A stretch of 64,000 nucleotides of DNA from Larkinella soli (GCF_003703975.1 NZ_QTJY01000010.1:1-64000), one strand, 5' to 3'. Counted from the first letter of the stretch, positions 17,312 to 26,410 are shown. A program made the numbers and translations. The notes: generated by a model not told the origin, from the sequence alone.

Positions 17312-18328
17312 TTAAGGGCAGCCCGGCCCGTTCAGTTCGATGAGTGAACCATCGAGCGAATAGGTCGAACCGGTCGTTTTGCAAAGCAGATTGAGAATGA
17401 CCGGCAACCGCATATTAGTAAAGTCGGCCCGAAGCCGGCAATTGCGGAGCGCCGGATTGGCGAATTGAATCTGAACGCCGAACGTTTCCTCCAGCGCCCC
17501 GGCCACCTGGCCCAGCGACGCCCACTCGAAGGCGATGGTAGCCGGCTCCCAGACCTGGGGCCGGGCCCTGCGGGGCAGCACGGTTTTGGCGAGCGATTCG
17601 GCTTTCTGATTGAAAACGGCCTGCTGGCGGGCCGTCAGCAGCACCTTCTTCCGGTCTGAAACGCTGACGGCGACTTTCCCCGTGACGACCGACACTTCGA
17701 ACCGCGGACTCTGGCGGTAGGCCCGGACGTTGAAGGTCGTGCCGAGCACTTCGGTTTTCAGCTTGCCGGAGCGAATGACGAACGGCCGGGACGCATCGCG
17801 ACGGACCTCGAAGAAGGCCTCCCCTTCCAGATCGACCGCCCGGAGCCGCGCAGCGAATCGGCGGGGATACCGCAGCCGGGTCGAAGGACTCAGCCAGACG
17901 ACGCTGCCGTCGGTCAGTTCATACCGGACGATGGCTTTGCCGTCATTCCGAAGCACGATCCATTCCGAAGCTTTGGCTCTGGCCACGGCCGGCGCTTTCC
18001 CGTTCCGGTTGGCCTGCCAGAAACCGACGGCCAGCACGAGCAGGGCCGCTACGCCACCGACGTATACCATCCAGCCCCCTCTCCGCCACCACGGCCGGGG
18101 CGAAACCGGTCCCATCGGGCGTTGTTCGATCGACTCGATCCGCTGCCGGATCTGGTGAAGCAACTGCCGGGAGTAGGCCGGATTCCGGGTTTCCGGGTGC
18201 GTCTGGCTGAGGTCCGGCCGGTTCTCGAAAGAATCGTACCATGCCTCCACCTGCCGGGCTTCGTCGGGGGTACAACGACCGGAAAGGTATTTCTCCAGCA
18301 AGTCGGGTGAAGGGTAGCGTTCGCCCAT
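17312..18328 (-). CDS. FecR family anti-sigma factor
   Basis: A 338-residue single-pass inner membrane protein. A cytoplasmic segment (1-85; LLEKYLSGRCTPDEARQVEAW) binds the sigma factor. One transmembrane helix follows at about 86-105 (VYVGGVAALLVLAVGFW). The periplasmic FecR beta domain (about 130-230) has DGSVVWLSPSTRLRYPRRF, DLEGEAFFEV, FVIRSGKLKTEVLGTTFNV and VVTGKVAV. A C-terminal DUF4974-type domain (about 255-330) resembles an STN fold and would contact the SusC signalling domain. Gene order is sigma, FecR, SusC, SusD. It should hold the sigma factor inactive until substrate engages the transporter. Confidence 0.93.
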   Translation of the reverse strand: MGERYPSPDLLEKYLSGRCTPDEARQVEAWYDSFENRPDLSQTHPETRNPAYSRQLLHQIRQRIESIEQRPMGPVSPRPWWRRGGWMVYVGGVAALLVLAVGFWQANRNGKAPAVARAKASEWIVLRNDGKAIVRYELTDGSVVWLSPSTRLRYPRRFAARLRAVDLEGEAFFEVRRDASRPFVIRSGKLKTEVLGTTFNVRAYRQSPRFEVSVVTGKVAVSVSDRKKVLLTARQQAVFNQKAESLAKTVLPRRARPQVWEPATIAFEWASLGQVAGALEETFGVQIQFANPALRNCRLRADFTNMRLPVILNLLCKTTGSTYSLDGSLIELNGPGCP

Positions 18329-18475
18329 TCCGTTCAGGTTAATAGATTTTATCGGCAGAATCCAATCTGTTCACCTATAAGACGGACAAGGGAAGCAAAA
18401 ACCTTAGTCGATTTTGAAAAAAAATTAAAATATTATGGAGGGCCGCTGAAGATTAGACATTTACCTGGAAAAGCG

Positions 18476-19063
18476 TCAGACAAAAAACATCAGGACGACC
18501 GAAACCGCCGAAAAGTCCTTCAGCAGATGGCGCAGCGTATGGTGAGCCTTGAGCAGATGGCTCTCCACGGTCTTGGGAGAAATCCGGAGGTATTCGGCAA
18601 TTTCGGCCACCGTACTCCCCTGCTGGTGCAGCAGGTAGACCTGCCGGCATTTTTCGGGCAACTGGCCCACGGTGTTCTGGTAAGCCTGCTGAAGGTCGGC
18701 GTAGAGAATCTGCTGCTCGGTGGCGTTGATGACCGCGCGGTCGGGCTGGGCAAGCCACTCGGCCGCCAGACCGTCCTGCCGGGCCTGGGCGCGGAACCAG
18801 TCGATGACGGCGTTGCGGAGCAGGGTATGCAGATAACTTTCGGGGCTTTTCAGCTCCGGCAACTGACGGCGTTTCAGCCAGAGATTAACGAACAGTTCCT
18901 GAACGATTTCTTCCGTAACGGAACGGTCCTGCAGCCGCTTGAAAGCCGCGTTGGAGAGCCTTGTAAAATAGCGGTGGTAGATTTCTTCAAATGCGCGCGA
19001 ATCATCCAGCTGCATTTGCCGAAACAATACCGCTTCGTCTTCAGTGTGGTAGATTCCTTTCAT
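18476..19063 (-). CDS. ECF RNA polymerase sigma factor (Bacteroidota FecI-like)
   Basis: A 195-residue sigma-70 family protein. Region 2 is at about residues 22-90 (AFEEIYHRYFTRLSNAAFK, EEIVQELFVNLWLKR) and region 4 at about 130-180 (QLPEKCRQVYLLHQQGSTVAEIA, then the HTH EYLRISPKTVESHL). Region 1.1 and 3 are absent, as expected for ECF type. It precedes the FecR gene by about 150 bases. It probably drives transcription of the SusC/SusD genes when released. The C-terminus ends in a short hydrophobic tail (SAVSVVLMFFV), a feature common in this Bacteroidota group. Confidence 0.93.
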   Translation of the reverse strand: MKGIYHTEDEAVLFRQMQLDDSRAFEEIYHRYFTRLSNAAFKRLQDRSVTEEIVQELFVNLWLKRRQLPELKSPESYLHTLLRNAVIDWFRAQARQDGLAAEWLAQPDRAVINATEQQILYADLQQAYQNTVGQLPEKCRQVYLLHQQGSTVAEIAEYLRISPKTVESHLLKAHHTLRHLLKDFSAVSVVLMFFV

Positions 19064-19239
19064 CGTTGAGTGAGTAAGCCGACGCCCTGAAGCATCGTAA
19101 CAGTTCCCGAATTTACCGGTTCATTCTCAAAAAGCCTACAGTTTTAATAAGATAAATCCAACCCGTTTTTGCGACGTTTCCGGAAACGAACCCCTCCTGC
19201 CGAAAATTCCCTGTCCGACAAAACGGGATCGCAAAAGCC

Positions 19240-20655
19240 TCAGGGCCGGGCCGAAATCGACTGGATGCGGGCATACTTTCCGGGCCCGCCCTTCTCCGCC
19301 ACCGCCGGCTCGAAGCCCAGCTGCGACAGCGTTCCCTGCCAGCCGGGCGCTTTGGTCAGGTCGATTTCGTAGGTCCGGTAAACGCCGTCGCCGACAATCG
19401 GAAAATCGAGGTAATTAGTCGACAGGTATTCCGGATCGCCCGGTTTTTTCCAGCGGATGCGGGCCTGTCCGGCATCGGTTTTAAAAGCGCCTTTCACATA
19501 CAGCTTAGGCACATCGGCCGCCTGCCAGTATCCCACCGGTCCGATCAGCAGAAAGTTGCCTTTATCGAGCGGAATGTCCAGCTCGTTTTTGATCGGAAAA
19601 CCACGGTCGGCCCCCTGGTAATACCACCACGACTGCCGGTCGGACACGAAGCGATAATCCGGGATCGGATCGGGCCGGGCCTGTTTGTAAACGAACTGCC
19701 GGATCTGATCGACCGTACCCAGAATCAGAGCGTATTCATATTCGTACCGAATGTTGTGGTCCAGGACTTCGTAGGCCGTGGAGGTGACGTAGCAGGACGT
19801 AAAATCGTACTGGTTGCCGGTATAGGCGGTCCCGAAGGCCCCGGCCTGAAAATAGTAGTTGTTCTTTTTCCAAAGACCCAGCCCGAAACCGGCATTGTCC
19901 ACCAGCGCAACCCAGTTCTCCGTCGCAGCCAGTCCGATGCCGCCGTAGATCTGGTTGACCGAGCGGCTTTCGGTTTTCAGGACGGCATCGCTGGTGAACG
20001 GTTTGTTGCCGGTATAGGTAATGATCTGATGGTAAGGGGCGTTCAGGAACACGGCGGGCAATTCCTGCGGGCGGGCCGAATACTGGGTCGTATCGGTGCG
20101 GTTGTTGATGAGCCGGTGTTTCACCCGGATGGCATTCCCTTCCACCCGAATCCAGGTTTCGATGGTGCATTCGGCCGGTTCGTTGTCGTAGGGCCACAGC
20201 ATGGGCTTTGTTTTGACGTAGATCTCCTGGCCGTTGTTTGACCAGTCGAGCACCTGGGAACGGTTGCCGAAGCTGTCGCCGGCCAGGATGGGGTTCCAGC
20301 CGGTATCTTTCCAGAGCGGGTGGGGCTGTTTGCCGTTGGGCGTATAGGGGTTCGGGCCGGAATAGAAGGAAGCCTGAACATAACGGCCCGGGTCCCAGGT
20401 ATTTACCAGATTCACTTTGGCCGTCGAGGATGCGATCCGCCGGATGGCTCCGCCCAGGTCGAGGTCCACCTCCACCCGGACGACGCCGTTGTCGAGGTGA
20501 GTCGGTTTTTCGGTCGGGTTGGGCTGGCCCGTGCCGGGGGTTTCGTTGGGGTTGGGCGTGGGGCGTGGTTCCCAGGCCCGCTCTTCATATTTACTACAGG
20601 CTCCCACTCCCAGGACCAGGAGCACGAACAGCATCCGGACGTATCGGTGTGTCAT
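19240..20655 (-). CDS. Surface lipoprotein of unknown function (possible glycan-active beta-sandwich)
   Basis: A 471-residue lipoprotein with lipobox GVGAC (Cys20), followed by a Pro/Asn/Thr tether (residues about 28-52) typical of surface-exposed Bacteroidota proteins. The remaining sequence looks all-beta. Residues about 58-320 (VRVEVDLDLGGAIRRIAS, LVNTWDPGRYVQASFYSG, IRVKHRLINN) recall mutarotase-like carbohydrate sandwiches, but I cannot name a family. A C-terminal module (about 350-470; WWYYQGADRGFP, YEIDLTKAPGWQGTL) resembles a carbohydrate-binding fold. It lies in the same direction upstream of the ECF/FecR/SusCD genes, so a role with their substrate is plausible. No catalytic residues can be assigned. 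Confidence 0.7.
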   Translation of the reverse strand: MTHRYVRMLFVLLVLGVGACSKYEERAWEPRPTPNPNETPGTGQPNPTEKPTHLDNGVVRVEVDLDLGGAIRRIASSTAKVNLVNTWDPGRYVQASFYSGPNPYTPNGKQPHPLWKDTGWNPILAGDSFGNRSQVLDWSNNGQEIYVKTKPMLWPYDNEPAECTIETWIRVEGNAIRVKHRLINNRTDTTQYSARPQELPAVFLNAPYHQIITYTGNKPFTSDAVLKTESRSVNQIYGGIGLAATENWVALVDNAGFGLGLWKKNNYYFQAGAFGTAYTGNQYDFTSCYVTSTAYEVLDHNIRYEYEYALILGTVDQIRQFVYKQARPDPIPDYRFVSDRQSWWYYQGADRGFPIKNELDIPLDKGNFLLIGPVGYWQAADVPKLYVKGAFKTDAGQARIRWKKPGDPEYLSTNYLDFPIVGDGVYRTYEIDLTKAPGWQGTLSQLGFEPAVAEKGGPGKYARIQSISARP

Positions 20656-20755
20656 AACTTTCTCTCAAATAGTCGCCTTCATCCAAAAAGAAACGGGAAG
20701 TTCATCAGAAATACAGATTCCGACAAACATCCCGTCCGTTTTTCGTCGATTCCGA

Positions 20756-21406
20756 TCAGGCCGTGGCCCGGCGCATTTTCACTTTGATGAACTGGAACAC
20801 CATCGGCAGAACCGACAGACCGATAATGCCGAAAATAACCAGTTCGAAATTATTTTTGATCACCGGAATGTTTCCAAACAGGTACCCGAGCATCGTGACC
20901 CCGACCACCCAGAGGATAGCGCCGGCGACGCAGTAGCCGATGTATTTCGGATAATCCATGCTGCCGGCTCCGGCCACGAAGGGCGCGATGGTCCGGACGA
21001 TGGGGATGAACCGCGCCATAATAACGGTCTTACCACCGTGTTTATGGTAAAAATTCTCGGTTTCGGTAATGTATTCCCGTTTGAAGAACAGGATTCGATC
21101 CCTCATTTTAATCTGGTTGCCGAGAAATTTCCCGACGAAGTAATTGACGTTGTCGCCCATCAGGGCCGCCAGGATCAGCAGCGGGATCAGGAGTTTCACA
21201 TCCAGGGCGCCGGTGGAAGCCGCCAGGGCCCCGGCCGCAAACAGCAGCGAGTCGCCGGGCAGCAGCGGCATGACGATCAGCCCGGTTTCGACGAAAATGA
21301 TCAGGAACAGAATCGCATAGGTGAGCGTCCCATATTCGTTGATCAGGTCCGCCAGGTGCTTGTCGAGGTGTAGAAAAAAGTCGAGAACCGACTGAAGAAA
21401 TTCCAT
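20756..21406 (-). CDS. DedA family membrane protein
   Basis: A 216-residue inner membrane protein with a VTT/SNARE-associated domain. The family motifs are visible: FVETGLIVMPLLPGDSLLFA with a re-entrant Glu and Pro region, GDNVNYFVGKFLG, then FYHKHGGKTVIMARFIPIVRT and FVAGAGSMDYPKY. Five or so membrane segments are predicted. DedA proteins flip or recycle lipids such as undecaprenyl phosphate or phosphatidylethanolamine, which supports envelope integrity and resistance to cationic compounds. It follows the comA gene in the same direction with an 80-base gap, so co-transcription is possible. Confidence 0.92.
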   Translation of the reverse strand: MEFLQSVLDFFLHLDKHLADLINEYGTLTYAILFLIIFVETGLIVMPLLPGDSLLFAAGALAASTGALDVKLLIPLLILAALMGDNVNYFVGKFLGNQIKMRDRILFFKREYITETENFYHKHGGKTVIMARFIPIVRTIAPFVAGAGSMDYPKYIGYCVAGAILWVVGVTMLGYLFGNIPVIKNNFELVIFGIIGLSVLPMVFQFIKVKMRRATA

Positions 21407-21486
21407 GTTCGAATGATTTGGAGTTAAAAGCGAAATGGGCGGTTTTCGGGCTAAAAGGCCGTATATAGCCGCAAACTTCCGTTAAA

Positions 21487-22263
21487 TCAATGCATTGGCC
21501 CGTGGCCGTTGAGAAAGTGGGAAAACGTGTCTCCGCGCAGGCCGAGCCGGATGGTTTCGAGCGGAATCATTTCGGTCGGTGAGATATTGCCCAGGTTGAC
21601 GTTGGCGCCGAGGAGCTTGACGAACCAGACCTGCTGCTCTTTCTGGGGGGCCTCCCAGATGATGCTTTCAAACGGAACCTGCGTCAGGATTTCTTCCACC
21701 AGCCCCTGGCGAACCTCTCCGCTGGAACGGAACAGCCCCACGGTACCGCCTTCGCGGGCTTCGCCGATGACCTTCCAGGCCCCGGCCTCCAGCTCAGCCT
21801 TCATCAGCTGAATCCATTTGTAGGGAGGAATGATCTTGGCTTCGTCCTTGGAACCGACCTCCGACAGAACCGTCACCTGGGTAGCCAGCTGCCGGATGTA
21901 TTCACATTTGTCGTCGGGTTTCATTTCGACCGAGCCGTCCGACACTTCGGCGTATTCCAGCTCGTACTGGTCCAGCAGGCGCCGGTAGTCGTCGAACTGG
22001 TTGCGGACGACGAACGCTTCGAAGAGGGTGCCTCCGAAATAAACCGGCACGCCGGCTTCCTTGTAAATTCTTAACTTTTCTTTCAGATTCGGGGTGACGA
22101 ACGAGGTGGCCCAGCCCAGTTTTACAAAATCGGTATATTCCGCTGATGTCGATAAAAAATCCTCAACCTGCCGGATACTGAGCCCTTTGTCCATGACCAT
22201 CGTCAGACCATATTGACGGGGCTTTGTCGTTCGCTCCGGAATGTGTGAGAGAGTATAATTCAT
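21487..22263 (-). CDS. comA: Phosphosulfolactate synthase
   Basis: A 258-residue enzyme. ComA joins phosphoenolpyruvate and sulfite to form (2R)-phospho-3-sulfolactate. Family features run through the whole length: YGLTMVMDKGLSIRQVEDFL near the start, DFVKLGWATSFV, a Lys/Glu-rich TIM-barrel centre with VPVYFGGTLFEAF, ISDGSVEM-like YAEVSDGSVEM, VLSEVGSKD and the GEAREGG-VG loop, IWEAPQKEQQVWFVKLLGANVNLGN at the end. The ATG at 22263 is preferred over a TTG two codons upstream. A strong promoter lies 36-66 bases before it. In this phylum the product may feed cysteate and sulfonolipid synthesis. That is inference. Coenzyme M synthesis is not expected. Confidence 0.92.
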   Translation of the reverse strand: MNYTLSHIPERTTKPRQYGLTMVMDKGLSIRQVEDFLSTSAEYTDFVKLGWATSFVTPNLKEKLRIYKEAGVPVYFGGTLFEAFVVRNQFDDYRRLLDQYELEYAEVSDGSVEMKPDDKCEYIRQLATQVTVLSEVGSKDEAKIIPPYKWIQLMKAELEAGAWKVIGEAREGGTVGLFRSSGEVRQGLVEEILTQVPFESIIWEAPQKEQQVWFVKLLGANVNLGNISPTEMIPLETIRLGLRGDTFSHFLNGHGPMH

Positions 22264-22298
22264 TTTCAAGGAGATAGCTTGTTGCCTCTAAAATCGTC

Positions 22299-22329
22299 CA
22301 AAAGTAACACAAGTCCGGCTACCTCCCAA
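22299..22329 (-). promoter_or_regulatory. Bacteroidota-type promoter of comA
   Basis: Minus-strand TTG at 22327-22329, a 20-base spacer and a perfect TACTTTTG at 22299-22306, 36 bases before the comA ATG. Confidence 0.7.
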
Positions 22330-22419
22330 GAAAATCCATGTATTATACACGCTCAAGCGTGCTTAGCTTGGTTAAATTCTATTTTGGCATCGGCATGCCC
22401 CCGTCTTCGGAAAGGAAAA

Positions 22420-22680
22420 TCAGTGGAAAATGTCGGTAATGTCGTTCCACTCGGCCGCATTCGGGTAGACGACCCGGCGGGTGCCGGCCGGTCGGCTTTT
22501 TTCCGGGGCGGGGGCCTCGTCCGCCACCGGGCAGGACTCTTTCTCTTCGGCAGGGGCCGGTATAGGGTAGACCGTTCGGACCTGGCGTTCCTTCAGGTAA
22601 TCAAGAACATCGACAAGAATGCTACTGGGAACACGGTCCAGAATTTTCTGAATCTGGCCCTTTACGTCTTCGTTATTCAT
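22420..22680 (-). CDS. Small hypothetical protein
   Basis: An 86-residue protein with an N-terminal helical stretch (residues 1-33; DVKGQIQKILDRVPSSILVD, LDYLKERQVRTVYPIP), a Pro/Ala/Glu linker in the middle, and a short C-terminal YPNAAEWNDITDIFH. The layout resembles small DUF2281-like or antitoxin-like proteins, but no signature is certain. It is followed in the same direction by comA after 157 bases, which includes a separate comA promoter, so it is probably a separate unit. It is kept because of an ATG start and codon use like its neighbours. Confidence 0.55.
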   Translation of the reverse strand: MNNEDVKGQIQKILDRVPSSILVDVLDYLKERQVRTVYPIPAPAEEKESCPVADEAPAPEKSRPAGTRRVVYPNAAEWNDITDIFH

Positions 22681-22872
22681 GGAAACCAGCTGGCGGATAA
22701 AATAGTATATCCGACATATCCGACCGTTTAAGAAAAATGTTTAAAAAAGCTAAGTAAATAAATTTCAAAACGTTAACTATCCGCCATAAAAGTTTCCTAT
22801 TTACATGAATACAGGAAACAACTATATTTATAAGAGTTTTTTACCCTAACCTGTCCAACGTTACTTTTCGGA

Positions 22873-24990
22873 ATGAGCACCAGGATTATTGTTGTCGACG
22901 ATGAGCCGGATCTGGAATCGCTCATGCAGGTGCGGTTTCGCCGGAAAATTCAGGAAGGCACCTATCAGTTCCGGTTTGCCCGCTCGGGCCGCGAGGCTCT
23001 GTCGATGATCGAAGCCGGTGAGGAATTCGATGTAGTACTGCTGGATATCAATATGCCTGGTATGAACGGGCTGGCCCTGCTCGAACAGCTTCCCGAGCTG
23101 ATGCCGGTGAGCCGGACGGTGATGGTATCGGCGTATGGCGACATGGGCAACATCCGGGCGGCCATGAATGCCGGTGCCTTCGACTTTATCTGTAAGCCGC
23201 TGAACTGGAACGACCTTGAAATCACCATCGAAAAAACCGCCCGGCACGTCCGGCTGATGCGCGAATCGAGGCACCTGAAAGTGCTCAATGAACTCAAAAG
23301 CCGCTTTTTCGACAACATTACCCACGAATTCCGCACTCCGCTGACGCTCATCCTGGCCCCGGTCGAAAAAATACTGCAAAGTAACCAGTATCCGGAAGAG
23401 ACGCTGCAGAGCCTGGAAATGGTGCAGCGAAATGCCCGGCAACTGCTCCGGCTCATCAACCAGCTTCTGGACCTGGCCAAACTCGAAGCCGGCCACCTCG
23501 CCGTCTCCCCAACCCCGGGTGACCTGGGCGAATTCGTCGGTCAGCTCGTCGGCTCGTTCGATGCCGTGGCCGAGGAACGGCACCTCCGGCTGGTCTATCG
23601 GAACGACCTCAGGGAGGGCTATTCGTTCGATGCCGAAAAAATCGAACAGATCGTTTACAATCTGCTTTCCAACGCCGTCAAGTTCTCCTCCCGGAAGCCC
23701 GTCGCCGACTCGAACGGAGCCCGGCACCAAAAAATTCTGATCCGGCTGACCACCGCCGACGCTCCCGACGACGATACGGCGGAAGAAACCGAAGGGCTGC
23801 GGCATTTTTCGCCCGTGCCCGGCAAGGCGGCCGAGTCGTCCGGCCACCGCGTCCGGCTAACGATCCGGGACTTCGGCATCGGGATTCCGGCCGACAAACT
23901 ACCTTATATCTTCGACCGTTTTTACCAGATCCGACCCGAACCGGCCGGGTCGGATGCGGTCATGGTGCAGTCCGGTACGGGCATCGGCCTGGCTTTGGTG
24001 AAGGACCTGATCGAACTGATGGACGGTTCCCTGACCGTCAGCAGCGAGGCCGGTCGCGGAACCCGGTTCCGGGCGGAACTGCCGCTGGCGACCGTTTCTG
24101 AAAGCCTCCGGGCGGTCGACGGAGTTCGGCAGCCGGCTCCTCCGGTTTCCCTGCCCCTAAGCCGGCCGGTTTCCGGGCAGGCGTCCTCCGGCCCCAAACC
24201 GGCGGCCGTGCCCGAAGACGATCCCCGATCGACCCAGCCCCTGGTTCTGGTGGTGGAGGACAACCCGGAACTGCGCGATTTCCTTTCCCGCGAACTGAGT
24301 CCGCTCTACCGGGTCCTGACGGCGCCCGACGGCCGCGAGGGCTGGGCCACGGCGCAGGCCGAACTGCCGGATCTCGTCATCTCCGACATCATGATGCCTG
24401 TCATGGACGGTTATCAGCTTACCCACCTGATCAAATCCCATCCGTCGACGAACCACATCGCTGTGGTGCTGCTGACGGCCCGGACGGCCCAGCCGAGCCG
24501 GATCGAGGGTTTGCAGCAGGGCGCCGACGATTATCTCGAAAAACCGTTCCATCTGGACGAACTGCACCTCCGGCTGCGCAACCTCCTGAAGCGGCAGCAT
24601 CACCTGCGGGAGCGATTCCGGGAGCAGCTGGTCGTTCCGGACGGACCGTCGCCCCTCGAAAGCGTTCAGGATCAGTGGCTGAGCAGCCTCTACGCCACCA
24701 TCGAGCGTCACCTCGACGATTCGGCTTTCGGGGTGGAGGAACTGGCGGAAAAAATGGCCGTCAGTCGCCGGACCCTGCTGCGAAAAACCCAGGGGCTGAC
24801 CCACCTTACGCCCAACGAACTGCTTCGGCAATACCGGCTCCGGCGCGGGGCGGAACTGCTGCGGGCGGGGCATCTGGTGGCCGAAACCGCCTATCTGGTC
24901 GGGTTCGAGACGCCGTCGCACTTCAGCCAGTGTTTCAAGGAAGTGTTTCACGTCACGCCGAGCGAGTTCATCAGCCGCATTCCCCAATAA
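22873..24990 (+). CDS. Cytoplasmic hybrid regulator: REC - histidine kinase - REC - AraC HTH
   Basis: A 705-residue multi-domain regulator with no signal peptide or membrane segment. REC1 (about 4-125) has phospho-acceptor Asp58 (VVLLDINMPGM) and IL-ICKP lysine. The HisKA domain has His151 in NITHEFRTPLTLI. The HATPase_c domain (about 215-395) has the N box NLLSNAVKFSS, the G1 box DFGIGIP and the G2 box GTGIGLALVKDL. REC2 (about 455-570) has ISDIMMPVMDG. The C-terminal AraC HTH (about 605-705) has VEELAEKMAVSRRTLLRKTQ and AYLVGFETPSHFSQCFKE. It resembles the Bacteroidota hybrid two-component systems (HTCS), but the periplasmic sensor is replaced by REC1. Upstream phosphorylation by the neighbouring kinase is likely. 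It probably both relays phosphate and regulates transcription. Confidence 0.93.
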   Translation: MSTRIIVVDDEPDLESLMQVRFRRKIQEGTYQFRFARSGREALSMIEAGEEFDVVLLDINMPGMNGLALLEQLPELMPVSRTVMVSAYGDMGNIRAAMNAGAFDFICKPLNWNDLEITIEKTARHVRLMRESRHLKVLNELKSRFFDNITHEFRTPLTLILAPVEKILQSNQYPEETLQSLEMVQRNARQLLRLINQLLDLAKLEAGHLAVSPTPGDLGEFVGQLVGSFDAVAEERHLRLVYRNDLREGYSFDAEKIEQIVYNLLSNAVKFSSRKPVADSNGARHQKILIRLTTADAPDDDTAEETEGLRHFSPVPGKAAESSGHRVRLTIRDFGIGIPADKLPYIFDRFYQIRPEPAGSDAVMVQSGTGIGLALVKDLIELMDGSLTVSSEAGRGTRFRAELPLATVSESLRAVDGVRQPAPPVSLPLSRPVSGQASSGPKPAAVPEDDPRSTQPLVLVVEDNPELRDFLSRELSPLYRVLTAPDGREGWATAQAELPDLVISDIMMPVMDGYQLTHLIKSHPSTNHIAVVLLTARTAQPSRIEGLQQGADDYLEKPFHLDELHLRLRNLLKRQHHLRERFREQLVVPDGPSPLESVQDQWLSSLYATIERHLDDSAFGVEELAEKMAVSRRTLLRKTQGLTHLTPNELLRQYRLRRGAELLRAGHLVAETAYLVGFETPSHFSQCFKEVFHVTPSEFISRIPQ

Positions 24991-25075
24991 TGTTGTGAGT
25001 GTTCCCTTAAACCGTTAATTTGAATCGCTGATCGTTTCGACGGTTGGCCGCGACACAACGTCTATTCGGAACTCC

Positions 25076-26410
25076 ATGTCAATCGCCCATTTCCTGGCCG
25101 CGTTTTTCCTGATTCGGTTTCTTCGCACGTATCTGAAGACGACGGCCCCGAATCCTCACTGGGAAGCCCGGCTGCTGACGGCGCAGTACGTAGTGATCGG
25201 CCTGCTCTGCGTCGAGGCCGTCGTGGAAAAGGAGTCCGTGACGCGGTGGATCTGGGATGCAGGCATGGTCGGCGGGCTGCTGTACCTGCGCCGGCAGCCG
25301 GAATTTGTCCATCTGCAAAACCGGATTCTGACGGCCGTCGGGCCCTATGTTGCCGTCGCCGTCGTCTCCGACTTCCTGGACGCAACCGGCTTATACAGGC
25401 AATTGCCGGTAAAGTCGTACTTCGAAATGGGGACTTTTTTCGCGCTGGTCTGGATGTTCGCCATGTGGCAGTATTCGAACAAACAGAAGAAAGCCCTCGA
25501 TGTCGAACGGCTGAAACGACTGGAAGAAGAGAAACACAGCCAGGAACTCGAACGGCTCGTGGCCGAGCGGACGGCCATGATTACCCGGCAGAAAGAGGAG
25601 CTGGAGCAGACGCTGTTCGAACTCCGCCAGACGCAGGACCAGCTCATCCAGCGGGAAAAAATGGCTTCGCTGGGTGAACTGACCGCCGGCATCGCCCACG
25701 AAATTCAGAACCCGCTCAACTTCGTCAACAATTTCTCGGAGGTGAGCGCCGAGCTGATCGGCGAACTGGAAGACGAACGGCAGAAACCCGACCGCGACAC
25801 CGGTCTTGAGGAGGAAATTCTGACGGATCTGAAGCAGAACCTGCAAAAGATCACCCACCACGGCAAACGGGCCGATGCCATCGTGAAGGGCATGCTGCAA
25901 CACAGCCGCGCCAGTTCCGGCCAGAAAGAAGCCGCCGACCTCAACGCCCTGGCCGACGAATACCTGCGGCTGGCCTATCACGGGCTGCGGGCCAAAGACA
26001 AAACCTTCAATGCCCAGCTGATTACCGAGTTCGATCCCGGCCTGGGAAAGATCAGCCTGGTCCGGCAGGACATCGGGCGGGTGCTGCTCAACCTGTTCAC
26101 CAATGCCTTCTATGCCACCGAAGAGAAGCGCCGGCAGCAGCCCGACACCTATAAACCCGTAGTGGCGGTCCGGACACGGCAACTGCCTGGCGCGGTCGAA
26201 ATCTGCGTACACGACAACGGCACCGGTATTCCGGAAACCGTCCGGCAGAAAATCTTCCAGCCTTTTTTCACGACTAAACCCTCCGGCCAGGGCACCGGTC
26301 TGGGCCTCTCGCTCAGCTTCGACATCGTCACCAAAGGCCACGGCGGAGAATTGAAGGTCGATACGGAGGAAGGAGAATTTACCGAATTTACCATTCGGTT
26401 ACCTGTTTAA
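25076..26410 (+). CDS. Membrane-bound sensor histidine kinase
   Basis: A 444-residue kinase. Residues 1-130 hold about four hydrophobic segments (HFLAAFFLIRFL, YVVIGLLCVEAVV, YVAVAVVSDFL, FFALVWMFAMWQY) with no large periplasmic domain. A coiled coil (about 135-195) follows. The dimerisation/phosphoacceptor His208 lies in GELTAGIAHEIQNPLNFVNN. The ATPase domain has an N box (NLFTNAFYATEE), G1 (DNGTGIP) and G2 (GQGTGLGLSLSF). The GIAHEIQNPL type with a long helical stalk is frequent in this phylum. It lies between the REC-kinase-REC-AraC gene and two REC genes and is the natural donor for all of them. The signal could be membrane state or a quinone, but nothing shows which. Confidence 0.92.
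   Translation: MSIAHFLAAFFLIRFLRTYLKTTAPNPHWEARLLTAQYVVIGLLCVEAVVEKESVTRWIWDAGMVGGLLYLRRQPEFVHLQNRILTAVGPYVAVAVVSDFLDATGLYRQLPVKSYFEMGTFFALVWMFAMWQYSNKQKKALDVERLKRLEEEKHSQELERLVAERTAMITRQKEELEQTLFELRQTQDQLIQREKMASLGELTAGIAHEIQNPLNFVNNFSEVSAELIGELEDERQKPDRDTGLEEEILTDLKQNLQKITHHGKRADAIVKGMLQHSRASSGQKEAADLNALADEYLRLAYHGLRAKDKTFNAQLITEFDPGLGKISLVRQDIGRVLLNLFTNAFYATEEKRRQQPDTYKPVVAVRTRQLPGAVEICVHDNGTGIPETVRQKIFQPFFTTKPSGQGTGLGLSLSFDIVTKGHGGELKVDTEEGEFTEFTIRLPV

Noticed and set aside
22330-22380. A small hairpin CACGC-tcaa-GCGTG upstream of comA
   Set aside because: A 5-bp stem is too short to mean anything and it lies upstream of a good promoter.
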